A program made the translations under genes and the position numbers. Of a stretch of 64,000 nucleotides of DNA, positions 32,364 to 46,917 are shown one piece after another (position 1 is the first letter of the stretch; each line of letters begins with the position of its first letter). The DNA is from Stutzerimonas frequens (GTDB lineage: Bacteria > Pseudomonadota > Gammaproteobacteria > Pseudomonadales > Pseudomonadaceae). The notes under the pieces are model-generated. The model had not been told where the DNA came from. It did no database searches and saw only the letters and a program-made list of their open reading frames with translations. The DNA lies in NCBI RefSeq assembly GCF_024448335.1, contig NZ_JAMOHM010000001.1, positions 62,001 through 126,000 on the forward strand, written 5' to 3'.

Positions 32364-34784
32364 ATGCGTCTTTTGAAATTTCTTGCCTGGTCGTGCTTCG
32401 CAGTCTTCTGCGCACTGCTGCTGAGCATCAGCGGTGCGTTTCTCTACCTCAATCCCAACCTTCCCTCGGTTGAATCCTTGCGCAGCATACAGCTGCAGAT
32501 TCCACTGCGGGTTTACAGCGCCGACGAAAAGCTGATCGCCGAGTTCGGCGAGATGCGCCGATCGCCTATCCGCTTCGAGGAAATCCCAGAGGACTTCATC
32601 CACGCCCTACTCGCTGCCGAGGACGATAATTTCGCCAATCATTATGGCGTCGACATAACCGGCCTGATGCGCGCTGCCACGCAATTATTGAAAAGCGGAC
32701 AGATCCAGACAGGCGGCAGCACCATCACCATGCAGGTCGCCAAGAACTATTTCTTAACCAGCGAACGTAGCTTTTCACGCAAAATCAACGAGATTCTGCT
32801 GGCGCTGCAGATCGAGCGCGAACTGAGCAAGAACGAGATCCTCGAGCTGTACGTCAACAAGATCTACCTAGGCAACCGCGCCTACGGCATAGAGGCCGCC
32901 TCTCAGGTCTATTACGGCAAGTCGATCTCCGAGCTAAGCGTCGCCCAGCTGGCAATGATTGCCGGCCTACCCAAAGCTCCGTCAGCCTTCAATCCATTGG
33001 TCAACCCGTCTCGCAGCAAGGAGCGACGCGACTGGATTCTCGGAAGGATGTACAAGCTTGGTTCGTTAGATGAAACGAGCTATCGGCAGGCACTGGCCGA
33101 ACCTGAGACCGCTCGGTACCACGGCGCGGCCCCCGAACTCGATGCTGCCTATATAGCGGAAATGGCCCGCGCCGAGATGGTCGGACGCTATGGCAGCGCT
33201 GCCTATACCGACGGCTTCCGGGTGCATACCACAGTCTCCAGCGAAAGGCAGATAGCAGCCAACATCGCACTCGATAGCGGGCTTATCGAATATGACCAAC
33301 GACACGGCTACCGCGGCCCGGAGGCACGCCTGGGTGAGCTCCCGCGCGAGTCCTGGATGCAGGAGCTGCGCAAGTACAGGAGTCTTTCCGGGCTGCATCC
33401 GGCCGTTGTCACGCAAGTGGAGAACAGCGGCATCCTGGTTCTCACTCGCGACGGCAACGAGCATCCGGTCGCCTGGGAGAGCATGAAATGGGCGCGCCCG
33501 TTTCTCGGAACGAACAGCATGGGTCCGCGGCCACAACGCCCCGCGGACGTTGTGAAAATCGGGGATGTCGTGCGTGTTCGCTGGCAGGACGACTCGGCAC
33601 TGTTCAGCCAGGTCCCGCAAGCACAAGCCGCGCTGGTGTCACTCGACCCGCGGGACGGCTCGATCGAGGCCCTGGCAGGTGGATTCTCGTTCGGACAGAG
33701 CAACTACAATCGAGCCATCCAGGCCAAACGACAGCCCGGCTCGAGCTTCAAGCCCTTCATTTACAGCGCCGCTCTGGATGCCGGCTACACCGCGGCAAGT
33801 CTCGTCAACGACTCGCCGATCGTATTCGTCGAGGAAGGGATGGATCGCATTTGGCGACCCAAGAACGACAACAACACGTTCCTCGGCCCGATTCGCATGC
33901 GCGAGGCGCTCTATAAATCCAGAAACCTGGTATCGATTCGGCTGCTGCAGACCCTCGGCGTTGGGCATACGATCGACTACATCAGCCGCTTCGGCTTCGA
34001 CCCGCAAGATCTGCCACGCAACCTGTCACTTGCCTTGGGGACCGCTACCTTGACCCCGATGGAGATTGCGACCGGCTGGACCACTTTCGCCAATGGTGGT
34101 TACAAGATAGAGCCGTACCTGATCCAGCGAATCGAGGATCGCGAGGGCAAACTGCTCTTCGAGGCAAACCCGGCGCGTGTACCGCAGCACGAACCGCAGG
34201 ATCATGGTGTGGAGGTCAGTGCAGCGCCGGAACACGAGGTCTCGACTGATGAGCAGACTGATGGCCAGCCTCGCTTCGCCGAGCGGGTCCTTGATGAACG
34301 CACCGCGTACATCATGACCAGCATGCTGCAGGACGTCATCAAGCGGGGTACCGGCCGGCGTGCGCTCGCCATGGGGCGCGACGACATCGCCGGCAAGACC
34401 GGCACCACCAACGACTCGATCGACAGCTGGTTCTCTGGTTACAACGCCGACATCGTCACGACCGTCTGGGCAGGCTTCGATCAGCCGCAGAGCCTGGGGC
34501 GCAATGAATACGGCGGCACAGTCGCCCTGCCGATCTGGATGACCTACATGAGCGCCGTGCTCAAGGACATGCCCGAGCATCCGCCTGCCGAACCGGACGG
34601 CTTGCTGAAATTGCGTGTCGATCCGGTCAGCGGTCGCGCCGCAGCGCCAGGCACCCCTGACGCCTATTTCGAAGTATTCAAGAGCGAGGACTCACCGCCA
34701 CCGATGGGCGAGTTCGAGTCGGGCTATCAGGCTCCTGGCAGCCCTCTACCTGCTGACGAGGCGGCTCCGCTGGATCTGTTCTAA
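32364..34784 (+). CDS. ponA: Penicillin-binding protein 1A
   Basis: An 806-residue bifunctional peptidoglycan synthase in the inner membrane. After a short cytoplasmic tail and a membrane anchor (about residues 9-29), the glycosyltransferase domain has the catalytic Glu86 in AAEDDNFANHYG and GGSTITMQVAKN. An OB-like insert precedes the transpeptidase domain, with SXXK at Ser460-Lys463 (PGSSFKPF) and KTGTTND at 678. The start MRLLKFLAW at 32364 was chosen over a longer frame that lacks a membrane-proximal context. It is divergent from pilM as in other pseudomonads. Confidence 0.95.
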   Translation: MRLLKFLAWSCFAVFCALLLSISGAFLYLNPNLPSVESLRSIQLQIPLRVYSADEKLIAEFGEMRRSPIRFEEIPEDFIHALLAAEDDNFANHYGVDITGLMRAATQLLKSGQIQTGGSTITMQVAKNYFLTSERSFSRKINEILLALQIERELSKNEILELYVNKIYLGNRAYGIEAASQVYYGKSISELSVAQLAMIAGLPKAPSAFNPLVNPSRSKERRDWILGRMYKLGSLDETSYRQALAEPETARYHGAAPELDAAYIAEMARAEMVGRYGSAAYTDGFRVHTTVSSERQIAANIALDSGLIEYDQRHGYRGPEARLGELPRESWMQELRKYRSLSGLHPAVVTQVENSGILVLTRDGNEHPVAWESMKWARPFLGTNSMGPRPQRPADVVKIGDVVRVRWQDDSALFSQVPQAQAALVSLDPRDGSIEALAGGFSFGQSNYNRAIQAKRQPGSSFKPFIYSAALDAGYTAASLVNDSPIVFVEEGMDRIWRPKNDNNTFLGPIRMREALYKSRNLVSIRLLQTLGVGHTIDYISRFGFDPQDLPRNLSLALGTATLTPMEIATGWTTFANGGYKIEPYLIQRIEDREGKLLFEANPARVPQHEPQDHGVEVSAAPEHEVSTDEQTDGQPRFAERVLDERTAYIMTSMLQDVIKRGTGRRALAMGRDDIAGKTGTTNDSIDSWFSGYNADIVTTVWAGFDQPQSLGRNEYGGTVALPIWMTYMSAVLKDMPEHPPAEPDGLLKLRVDPVSGRAAAPGTPDAYFEVFKSEDSPPPMGEFESGYQAPGSPLPADEAAPLDLF

Positions 34785-34811
34785 GCACAGCCCCAGTCTA
34801 CCGCAGGCACA

Positions 34812-34837
34812 AAAAACCCCGCTAAGGCGGGGTTTTT
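34812..34837. terminator. Bidirectional terminator, ponA / maeB
   Basis: Stem AAAAACCCCGC / GCGGGGTTTTT with loop TAAG between the converging ponA and maeB genes. Confidence 0.88.
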
Positions 34838-34849
34838 GTGTTCTCGCTG

Positions 34850-36118
34850 TCAACCGTTGAAGACGTCGTTCACCGACTTCAGCGGATAGTGCGACGGGTA
34901 AGGCAGCGTAGCCACACCACTTTCGATCGCAGCCTTGGCTACAGCGTCCGAAACCAGAGTGATCAGGCGCGGGTCCATAGGCTTCGGAATGATGTACTCG
35001 CGGCCGAACTCCAGGCTGTCCACACCATAGGCAGCGGCGACTTCGGCCGGCACCGGCAGCTTGGCCAGATCACGAAGGGCCAGCGCGGCGGCGATCTTCA
35101 TCTCTTCGTTGATGCGCTTGGCGCGAACGTCCAAGGCGCCACGGAAGATGAACGGGAAGCCAAGCACGTTGTTGACCTGATTCGGATAGTCGGAACGACC
35201 GGTCGCCATGATCACGTCGGAACGCGTCGCATGCGCCAGCTCAGGACTGATTTCCGGATCAGGGTTGGAGCAAGCGAACACTACCGGGTTGGCCGCCATG
35301 CGCTTGAGACCTTCCGGGCTCAGCAGGTTGGCACCCGACAGACCGACGAAGACGTCAGCACCATCCAGCGCGTCATCCAAGGTGCGCTTATCGGTTTCGT
35401 GGGCGAACACGGCCTTGTACTGATTGAGATCGTCGCGACCGGCATGGATCACGCCCTTGCGATCGATCATGAAGATGTTCTCGATCTTCGCACCCATGCT
35501 GACCAGCAGCTTCATGCAGGAGGTCGCGGCAGCGCCAGCACCGAGGCAGACGATCTTGGCCTGTTCCAGCGTCTTGCCGGCGATTTCCAGTGCGTTCAGC
35601 ATACCTGCCGCAGTGACGATCGCCGTGCCGTGCTGGTCGTCATGGAAGACCGGAATATCGCACTGCTCGATCAGCGCGCGCTCGATCTCGAAACACTCCG
35701 GCGCCTTGATGTCTTCGAGGTTGATGCCACCAAAGGTGATCGAGATGCGCTTGACGGTATCAATGAAGGCCTGCGGGCTCTCGGCATCGACCTCGATGTC
35801 GAATACGTCGACACCGGCGAAGCGCTTGAACAACACACCCTTGCCTTCCATCACCGGCTTGGAAGCCAGCGGACCGAGATTACCCAGACCGAGAATAGCG
35901 GTGCCATCGGAGATAACCGCCACCAGGTTGCCCTTGCCGGTGTAGCGGTAAGCCAGCTCCGCATCGCGAGCAATCTCGCGAACCGGCTCGGCGACGCCAG
36001 GGCTATAGGCCAGGGACAGGTCACGAGCAGTGGCGGTGGGCTTGGTGAGCTCGACGCTCAACTTCCCCGGACGAGGCTGGGCATGGTATTCGAGCGCGGC
36101 AGTTTTCAGGTCAGTCAT
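34850..36118 (-). CDS. maeB: Malic enzyme, short form (NADP type)
   Basis: A 422-residue malate oxidative decarboxylase giving pyruvate, CO2 and NAD(P)H. The N-terminal domain has LSLAYSPGVAEP and LGNLGPLASKPVMEGK; the metal site region is VFHDDQHGTAIV; the Rossmann motif is CLGAGAAATSC near residue 196. It lacks the C-terminal phosphotransacetylase-like domain of the long MaeB proteins. PAO1 has a homologue at the corresponding place beside ponA. Coenzyme preference is assigned by family only. Confidence 0.88.
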   Translation of the reverse strand: MTDLKTAALEYHAQPRPGKLSVELTKPTATARDLSLAYSPGVAEPVREIARDAELAYRYTGKGNLVAVISDGTAILGLGNLGPLASKPVMEGKGVLFKRFAGVDVFDIEVDAESPQAFIDTVKRISITFGGINLEDIKAPECFEIERALIEQCDIPVFHDDQHGTAIVTAAGMLNALEIAGKTLEQAKIVCLGAGAAATSCMKLLVSMGAKIENIFMIDRKGVIHAGRDDLNQYKAVFAHETDKRTLDDALDGADVFVGLSGANLLSPEGLKRMAANPVVFACSNPDPEISPELAHATRSDVIMATGRSDYPNQVNNVLGFPFIFRGALDVRAKRINEEMKIAAALALRDLAKLPVPAEVAAAYGVDSLEFGREYIIPKPMDPRLITLVSDAVAKAAIESGVATLPYPSHYPLKSVNDVFNG

Positions 36119-36261
36119 GTGGCATTTCCGCTTATTTTACTGGGACAGACAGGCGGTCGAGCATACGCCAAGAACGAGCGCGCTCACAAGCCAGCACGCG
36201 GCGCAGGCTGTCAAGCCCAGGCAAGTACGACTTTTCGGGTAGACCGGAGCTGACTGCCCAG

Positions 36262-37056
36262 TCAGCGAGGCAGCCCGAGCATCGCCGGATGGGTCACCCG
36301 CAACATCCAGCGAGCCTGTCCTTTTCCGGCCCGCCCGCGACGATCTACCAACCAGCCTCTGGGCTCGAGCGCCGCGCCAGCGAGCCTGGATAACTGTGCC
36401 AGATCGAAAGCATCGAATGCCTGTGGCGGAATGTGCACCACTACCGGGCCATCCATTTCCAGCCAATAGCCGCCGCGATTGTGCTCGACGCGCTCGACTA
36501 GACCCTGCAACAAGGCGAATCCACCTTGCCTCACCGCGCGGGTCGAGCCCGGCGTCAGCTTGCGCCAGATACCCAGGCGGGATTGCCGCGCCAGCCGCTC
36601 AGCCCGCAGATGACAGGCCACCAGCGCCGTATTGGGGGCGATCGCCACCATCAAGCCAAGGCCCTCGGCCAGCAAGGCCGATTCCAGATTGCGGCCCTGC
36701 TCGTCATAGGCGTGGGCCAGGGTACGACCATAGCGATCTTTTGACTCGCGCCCAGGGACCAGCCCCACCCGTCCGTTGCTGGCCTCGACCAGCGCGCGCA
36801 GCCGACGCTGTGCTGCCACGGCGAAGGGCTCGGCCTTGCGACCGTCACGCCCAAGTTCCGGCGCATTGATGCCGATCAGGCGCACGCTTTGGCCATCGAC
36901 CAGACGCAGCGTATCGCCATCGACCACCTTCGCCACGCCTACCCGCGGCAGTGTCCCAGGCGAGGGACAGAACGCGAGCGCCGGGAGGCTGCAGATGACG
37001 GAAACGAAAAAGGCGCCCACGAGGGACGCCTTTTTCATGTGCTCGGAAAACCTCAT
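36262..37056 (-). CDS. Secreted thermonuclease-like (SNase) protein
   Basis: A 264-residue protein with a signal peptide (SLVGAFFVSVICSLPALA, cleavage near residue 28) and a staphylococcal-nuclease OB-fold: VVDGDTLRLVDG, RLIGINAPELG, DRYGRTLAHAY and LARQSRLGIW contain the family Asp, Arg and Glu positions. A C-terminal extension of about 110 residues is not part of the nuclease fold. The start is either 37056 or the ATG at 37038, both leaving the signal peptide intact. It lies 20 bases after rpmE. It likely cleaves nucleic acid in the periplasm or outside the cell; activity is not proven. Confidence 0.82.
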   Translation of the reverse strand: MRFSEHMKKASLVGAFFVSVICSLPALAFCPSPGTLPRVGVAKVVDGDTLRLVDGQSVRLIGINAPELGRDGRKAEPFAVAAQRRLRALVEASNGRVGLVPGRESKDRYGRTLAHAYDEQGRNLESALLAEGLGLMVAIAPNTALVACHLRAERLARQSRLGIWRKLTPGSTRAVRQGGFALLQGLVERVEHNRGGYWLEMDGPVVVHIPPQAFDAFDLAQLSRLAGAALEPRGWLVDRRGRAGKGQARWMLRVTHPAMLGLPR

Positions 37057-37076
37057 CGGATTCCCGCTGTGCCGGC

Positions 37077-37289
37077 TTACTTGGCGCCGAACACACCGAA
37101 ACGCTGCTTGAAGCGATCGATACGGCCGCCGGTATCCAGCACCTTCTGCTTGCCGGTGTAGAACGGGTGGCACTCGGAGCACACGTCGATGTTCAGGTTC
37201 TTGCCCAGCGTGGAGCGGGTCTTGATGACGTTGCCACAGCTGCAGGTGGCTTCGATTTCGACGTAGTTCGGATGGATATCGGCTTTCAT
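37077..37289 (-). CDS. rpmE: 50S ribosomal protein L31, zinc-binding form
   Basis: A 70-residue ribosomal protein with the four zinc ligands Cys16, Cys18, Cys37 and Cys40, which identifies the zinc-containing type and not the zinc-free YkgM paralogue. The start MKADIHPNY at 37289 is canonical; an upstream 10-residue extension is rejected. It is divergent from priA, and the nuclease gene follows 20 bases downstream. Confidence 0.96.
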   Translation of the reverse strand: MKADIHPNYVEIEATCSCGNVIKTRSTLGKNLNIDVCSECHPFYTGKQKVLDTGGRIDRFKQRFGVFGAK

Positions 37290-37484
37290 GGTGAATCCTC
37301 TGGGATTGCGTGCCGCCACCCGACCCTATGTCGAGTACCGCACGAAGTAGGGCGCGAATCATACCAGAGCACAAAGGTGATGCAAGCGCAGGCGACCGAC
37401 GTTCCGGCGCCTCCGGACGCGCTATCGGACGGCACCGAGCACCGCGATCGTTTACCATCGGCGCTCGTCACCAAGGATCAACGC

Positions 37485-39707
<2,223 letters not shown>

Positions 39708-39783
39708 TTGTGCCTTAGGAAAGCATGACTTTCCGGCAGCGCGAACCACACGGCTTGAAGCCACACCCATCACGCCCCGATAA

Positions 39784-41562
<1,779 letters not shown>

Positions 41563-42228
41563 GTGGCAGCAAGGAAGAAAGCCGCACCCAAGCGGGGCGC
41601 CAGCCGTTACCAGGCGCCGGCCAAGCAGCCCGTGCCTGGCTGGATCTGGCTGGTCTGCGGTCTGGTCATCGGCGGCTTCATCATGTTCCTGATGAGCCTT
41701 GAGCCGGGCGGCGAGGAGGTCAAACGCAACAAGGACGCGCCCAAGACTGCGATCAAGGAGCAACCCATGCGCACGCCGGCCAACGAGCAGCCACCCAAGC
41801 CGAAGTACGACTTCTATACCTTGCTGCCCGAATCCGAAGTGATTCTGCCGCCGGAAACCAAACAGCCTGAACCGCCGACTGCGCCGGTCACAGCCGAAGA
41901 AGCGGCGAAGATCGACGAGGCACGCGCCCAGGCCGCGCTCAACGGCCAGGTGCCACCGCCACCACCGACCGTCGCCAAGGCACCGGTGACGCAGTTCTTC
42001 CTGCAGGCCGGCTCGTTCCGCCAACAGGCAGAGGCCGACCGGGTGCGCGCGCAGATCATCCTGCTCGGCCAGGATGTGCGGGTGGAAAGCGTCAAGGTTC
42101 GCGACGAGCCCTGGTACCGGGTGCTGGTCGGCCCGTTCAGCAGCCGCGAACAACTCAATGCAGCGCAGAAGACCCTTGGGGCAAGCGGCTACAAGAACCT
42201 ACTGTTGCAGCAACGACAGACGCGCTAA
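41563..42228 (+). CDS. SPOR-domain membrane protein (FtsN-like)
   Basis: A 221-residue bitopic protein: a basic cytoplasmic tail (KKAAPKRGASRY), one membrane segment near residues 27-45 (WIWLVCGLVIGGFIMFLM), a Pro-rich periplasmic linker, and a SPOR domain at about 143-216 (FFLQAGSFRQQAEADRVRAQ, VLVGPFSSREQ). The GTG start directly follows the argS TAA with no gap, suggesting coupled translation. The architecture is that of FtsN and of the PAO1 protein next to argS, so septal peptidoglycan binding is expected. A terminator follows. Confidence 0.85.
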   Translation: MAARKKAAPKRGASRYQAPAKQPVPGWIWLVCGLVIGGFIMFLMSLEPGGEEVKRNKDAPKTAIKEQPMRTPANEQPPKPKYDFYTLLPESEVILPPETKQPEPPTAPVTAEEAAKIDEARAQAALNGQVPPPPPTVAKAPVTQFFLQAGSFRQQAEADRVRAQIILLGQDVRVESVKVRDEPWYRVLVGPFSSREQLNAAQKTLGASGYKNLLLQQRQTR

Positions 42229-42231
42229 ATG

Positions 42232-42258
42232 AAAACGCCGGGCATGACCCGGCGTTTT
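42232..42258. terminator. Bidirectional terminator after the SPOR gene
   Basis: Stem AAAACGCCGGG / CCCGGCGTTTT with loop CATGA, then T run; it separates the SPOR gene from the converging reductase gene. Confidence 0.88.
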
Positions 42259-42280
42259 TAATTGAGCCGAGAAACCCTGC

Positions 42281-43252
42281 TCAGCTTTCCCGCGGCGCGT
42301 AGGCGAAGACATCGGCGCGCATCTGATGTGGGTCCATTCCCGCCTCCACCAGCGCATCCAGAGTGCCGTAAACCATCGAGGGCGAGCCGCTGGCATAGAT
42401 ATGCAGCGGCTTGAGATCGCTGAAGTCTTCGCGAATCGCCTCATGCAGCATCCCGCAGCGCCCTTCCCAGTCGCAGACATCGCTGACCACGCGGTGCAGA
42501 TGCAGGTTGCTCATGCTCTGCCACTCCTCCCAGTGCGGCAGTCGATAGAAGTCTTCCGGTCGCCGCACACCCCAGTACAGATGCACCGGATGCTGAAAAC
42601 CAGCAGCGCGGCAGTACTCGATCAGGCTGTGCATCTGCGCCATGCCAGTGCCGGCGGCGATCAGTACCAGCGGACCCTCCGGCAGTTCGGCCAGGTGCGT
42701 GTCGCCGAAGGGCATCTGGATTCGAGCGAAGCCCTGGCGACGCAGGAAGGCCAACAACTCGATAGCGGATTCCTCGCGAGCCAACACGTGCAGCTCCAGC
42801 TCGCGGCCACTGCCCGGCGCCGAGGCCAGCGAAAAAGCCGACCACTCGCCATCCTCGCGCTGCAGCAGCAGATACTGACCGGCGTGATAACGCGGCTGAC
42901 GCCCGGCCGGCAGGCGCAGGCGCAGGCGCACCACGTCACCACCCACCTCTTCGTAGTCACTGAGCTGGCAGCTCAGCTCGCGCACCGGTAGTTCTCCGGG
43001 CGCCAGCACACCATCCCAGAGCAACACACAGTCTTCCAGCGGCTCGGCCAGGCAGGCCAGCAGCTCGCCATGGTCGCGCACCTCGCCGTCCTGGCGCACA
43101 CGGCCCTCGACCAGCAGCGAGGCACAGATATGGCAATTGCCATTGCGGCAGCCCTGCGGGCATTCGTAGCCCAGCCGCTTGGCCGCATCGAGTAGGCGTT
43201 CGCCGGGTCGCACATCGAGCACGGCGCCGGAGGGCTGCAAGGTCACTTTCAT
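42281..43252 (-). CDS. [2Fe-2S] ferredoxin-NAD(P)H reductase (AscD-like)
   Basis: A 323-residue fusion of a plant-type [2Fe-2S] ferredoxin domain (CRNGNCHIC, with a fourth Cys in LLACLAE) with a ferredoxin-NADP reductase module: FAD motif RYHAGQYLLL and FSLASAP, NAD(P) motif LIAAGTGMAQM. Proteins of this layout are often annotated CDP-6-deoxy-delta-3,4-glucoseen reductase, but no deoxysugar genes are present, so the partner is more likely an unknown oxygenase or reductase. It lies 73 bases downstream of ubiD on the same strand. The start at 43252 (MKVTLQPSGAVLD) fits the ferredoxin N-terminus. Confidence 0.82.
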   Translation of the reverse strand: MKVTLQPSGAVLDVRPGERLLDAAKRLGYECPQGCRNGNCHICASLLVEGRVRQDGEVRDHGELLACLAEPLEDCVLLWDGVLAPGELPVRELSCQLSDYEEVGGDVVRLRLRLPAGRQPRYHAGQYLLLQREDGEWSAFSLASAPGSGRELELHVLAREESAIELLAFLRRQGFARIQMPFGDTHLAELPEGPLVLIAAGTGMAQMHSLIEYCRAAGFQHPVHLYWGVRRPEDFYRLPHWEEWQSMSNLHLHRVVSDVCDWEGRCGMLHEAIREDFSDLKPLHIYASGSPSMVYGTLDALVEAGMDPHQMRADVFAYAPRES

Positions 43253-43325
43253 CTGCACGTCTTTTCTGTGAACGGGTGAACCCGTCAAGGCTTCGGGCGG
43301 GCTCGGGCCCGCCTCTTCGGTTATG

Positions 43326-44792
43326 TCAGTCGATACCCAGCTGCGACCAGAGTTCATCGACCCGCTGCTTGACGGCCGGGTCCTGAACGATGGCCCGCCC
43401 CCATTCGCGGTTGGTTTCGCCCGGCCATTTATGCGTCGCATCCAGGCCCATCTTCGAGCCCAGGCCGGAGATCGGCGAGGCAAAATCCAGGTAGTCGATC
43501 GGCGTGTTGTCGATCATCACCGTGTCGCGCTTGGGGTCCATGCGCGTGGTAATGGCCCAGATCACGTCGTTCCAGTCGCGGGCATTGATGTCGTCGTCGG
43601 TGACGATGACGAACTTGGTGTACATGAACTGGCGCAGGAACGACCAGACACCAAGCATCACTCGTTTGGCATGGCCGGGATACTGCTTCTTCATGGTCAC
43701 CACCGCCATGCGGTAGGAACAACCTTCCGGTGGCAGATAGAAGTCGACGATCTCCGGGAACTGCTTCTGCAGGATCGGCACGAACACCTCGTTCAGCGCA
43801 ACACCGAGAATCGCCGGCTCATCCGGCGGACGTCCGGTGTAGGTGCTGTGGTAGATCGGATTCTTGCGGTGGGTGATGCGCTCGACGGTGAACACCGGGA
43901 AGCGGTCCACCTCGTTGTAGTAGCCGGTGTGATCGCCGTAGGGCCCCTCATCGGCCATCTCGCCGGGATGGATATGCCCTTCGAGGACGATCTCGGCATA
44001 CGCCGGCACCTGCAGATCGGAGCCGACCGCCTTGACCAGCTCGGTGCGCGAGCCGCGCAGCAGGCCGGCAAAGGCATATTCGGACAGCGTATCGGGTACC
44101 GGCGTGACCGCGCCGAGAATGGTTGCAGGATCGGCACCCAGCGCCACCGCCACCGGGTACGGCCGATCCGGGTACTTCTCGCACCACTCGCGGAAATCCA
44201 GCGCACCGCCACGGTGGCTCAACCAGCGCATGATGACCTTGTTGCGGCCGATGACCTGCTGCCGGTAGATGCCGAGGTTCTGCCGTTCCTTGTTCGGGCC
44301 CTTAGTGATAGTCAGGCCCCAGGTGATCAGCGGCGCGGCGTCCCCCGGCCAGCAGTGCTGCACCGGGATCTTCGCCAGGTCGACGTCGTCACCTTCGATG
44401 ATCACTTCCTGGCAGGGCGCGTCCTTGAGCACCTTGGGCGCCATGCTGATGACCTTCTTGTAGATCGGCAGCTTGCTCCAGGCGTCCTTCAGCCCCTTCG
44501 GCGGCTCCGGCTCCTTGAGAAAGGCCAGTAGCTTGCCGATCTCACGCAGTTCGGACACATCCTCGGCGCCCATACCGAGAGCGACCCGCTGGGGCGTGCC
44601 GAACAGATTGCCGAGCACCGGCATGTCGAAACCGGTCGGATTTTCGAAGAGCAACGCCGGGCCCTGCTTACGCAAGGTGCGGTCGCAAATTTCGGTCATT
44701 TCCAGCACGGGGGAGACGGCAGCCGTGACGCGCTTGAGCTCACCGCGTTTTTCCAGGCCGCTGATAAAGTCGCGCAGATCGCGATACTGCAT
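43326..44792 (-). CDS. ubiD: 4-hydroxy-3-polyprenylbenzoate decarboxylase
   Basis: A 488-residue prenylated-FMN decarboxylase of ubiquinone synthesis, acting after UbiA. The start [14 protein letters not shown] at 44792 is canonical. Central motifs [18 protein letters not shown] and the acidic [11 protein letters not shown] carry the conserved Arg-Glu-Glu network region of UbiD enzymes. Length equals that of typical pseudomonad UbiD. It is followed on the same strand by the ferredoxin-reductase gene. The prFMN-making ubiX is not in the window. Confidence 0.94.
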   Translation of the reverse strand: MQYRDLRDFISGLEKRGELKRVTAAVSPVLEMTEICDRTLRKQGPALLFENPTGFDMPVLGNLFGTPQRVALGMGAEDVSELREIGKLLAFLKEPEPPKGLKDAWSKLPIYKKVISMAPKVLKDAPCQEVIIEGDDVDLAKIPVQHCWPGDAAPLITWGLTITKGPNKERQNLGIYRQQVIGRNKVIMRWLSHRGGALDFREWCEKYPDRPYPVAVALGADPATILGAVTPVPDTLSEYAFAGLLRGSRTELVKAVGSDLQVPAYAEIVLEGHIHPGEMADEGPYGDHTGYYNEVDRFPVFTVERITHRKNPIYHSTYTGRPPDEPAILGVALNEVFVPILQKQFPEIVDFYLPPEGCSYRMAVVTMKKQYPGHAKRVMLGVWSFLRQFMYTKFVIVTDDDINARDWNDVIWAITTRMDPKRDTVMIDNTPIDYLDFASPISGLGSKMGLDATHKWPGETNREWGRAIVQDPAVKQRVDELWSQLGID

Positions 44793-44874
44793 GCTTGAGC
44801 CTCGCATGGGCCGGCAGGGTCGGGGCGCAAAGTTTAGCGCCGGCGTCGGGTTTTCCAAAATCTGCAGACAGACA

Positions 44875-44896
44875 AAGGCCGGGTTTCCCCGGCCTT
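44875..44896 (-). terminator. Intrinsic terminator of rho
   Basis: Stem AAGGCCGGG / CCCGGCCTT with loop TTTC, 20 bases past the rho stop; the minus-strand tail is TTTGTCTGTCTG, moderately T-rich. Confidence 0.75.
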
Positions 44897-44915
44897 GTTG
44901 GCAACGACGAGTCGC

Positions 44916-46175
<1,260 letters not shown>

Positions 46176-46361
46176 AGAAAGAGATCAGGAAGGATGTAGA
46201 AAGCGATTAGCTTGAGAAGCCGCGCAGCAGGAGACGAACGAGGTTCGTTGTGCTTTATGAGGCTGAAGTGCGTCGGCGACGGCATGCAGAGGGCGACGGA
46301 AGAAAGCGTCGCGTGGCCGAATTTAGCACCGTGCAGGCGAAGCGTCCACCCTGCAGGCGAA
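46176..46361 (-). other. Leader region between trxA terminator and rho
   Basis: Noncoding stretch that should hold the rho promoter and 5' leader. It contains a perfect hairpin ACGAAC-GAG-GTTCGT at 46234-46248. No other clear signal was seen. Rho is known in E. coli to attenuate its own leader; whether this region does so is untested. Confidence 0.4.
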
Positions 46362-46387
46362 AAAGCCCCCGCATCTGCGAGGGCTTT
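46362..46387 (-). terminator. Intrinsic terminator of trxA
   Basis: Stem of 11 pairs with one mismatch (46362-46372 / 46377-46387), loop ATCT, followed by TTTTCGCC on the minus strand; 20 bases past the trxA stop. Confidence 0.75.
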
Positions 46388-46407
46388 GGAGGCGATCTTC
46401 GTCGTAC

Positions 46408-46734
46408 TCAGATGTTGCTGTCGAGGAAGGCGGCCAGCTGCGATTTGGACAGCGCACCGACCTTGGTCGCTTCGACGTTGCCGTTCTTGAACAGCATCAG
46501 GGTCGGGATACCGCGCACGCCGTACTTCGGCGGGGTTTCCTGGTTCTCGTCGATGTTCAGCTTGCAGACCTTCAGACGGCCCTCATAGTCCTTGGCGATC
46601 TCGTCGAGTACCGGCGCGATCATCTTGCAGGGGCCACACCACTCAGCCCAGTAGTCGACCAGCACGGGACCGTCGGCCTGGAGGACGTCCTGCTCGAAGC
46701 TGCTGTCGCTGACATTGTTGATGTAGTCGCTCAT
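46408..46734 (-). CDS. trxA: Thioredoxin 1
   Basis: A 108-residue cytoplasmic disulfide reductant with active site WCGPC (Cys33, Cys36) and the cis-Pro loop GIPTLMLF. The start [10 protein letters not shown] at 46734 is canonical, and the long upstream open frame is antisense to the ppx start. It is divergent from ppx and upstream of rho. Confidence 0.97.
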   Translation of the reverse strand: MSDYINNVSDSSFEQDVLQADGPVLVDYWAEWCGPCKMIAPVLDEIAKDYEGRLKVCKLNIDENQETPPKYGVRGIPTLMLFKNGNVEATKVGALSKSQLAAFLDSNI

Positions 46735-46917
46735 GGATTTTCTCCAGGGTCGGAACGGAAAGGTCGCCATCATAGCCCTACTGCGTGCGGACCGAAAGCT
46801 GCAGACCGGTCGGCGGCCGACGAGCGCCCGTCCGGAGCAGGCCGCTGCGGCGATGACTGCGTTGGCGGATGGGGTCGATCGTGTCAGGATGTCGGGGTTT
46901 TGCATCGAGACCGCCCA

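Noticed and set aside
36262-37458. Longer 398-codon start for the nuclease gene
   Set aside because: It would run antisense through rpmE and lose the signal peptide; the start near 37056 is better.
42281-43252. CDP-6-deoxy-3,4-glucoseen reductase in deoxysugar synthesis
   Set aside because: No deoxysugar genes are nearby; the name is kept only as a family label.
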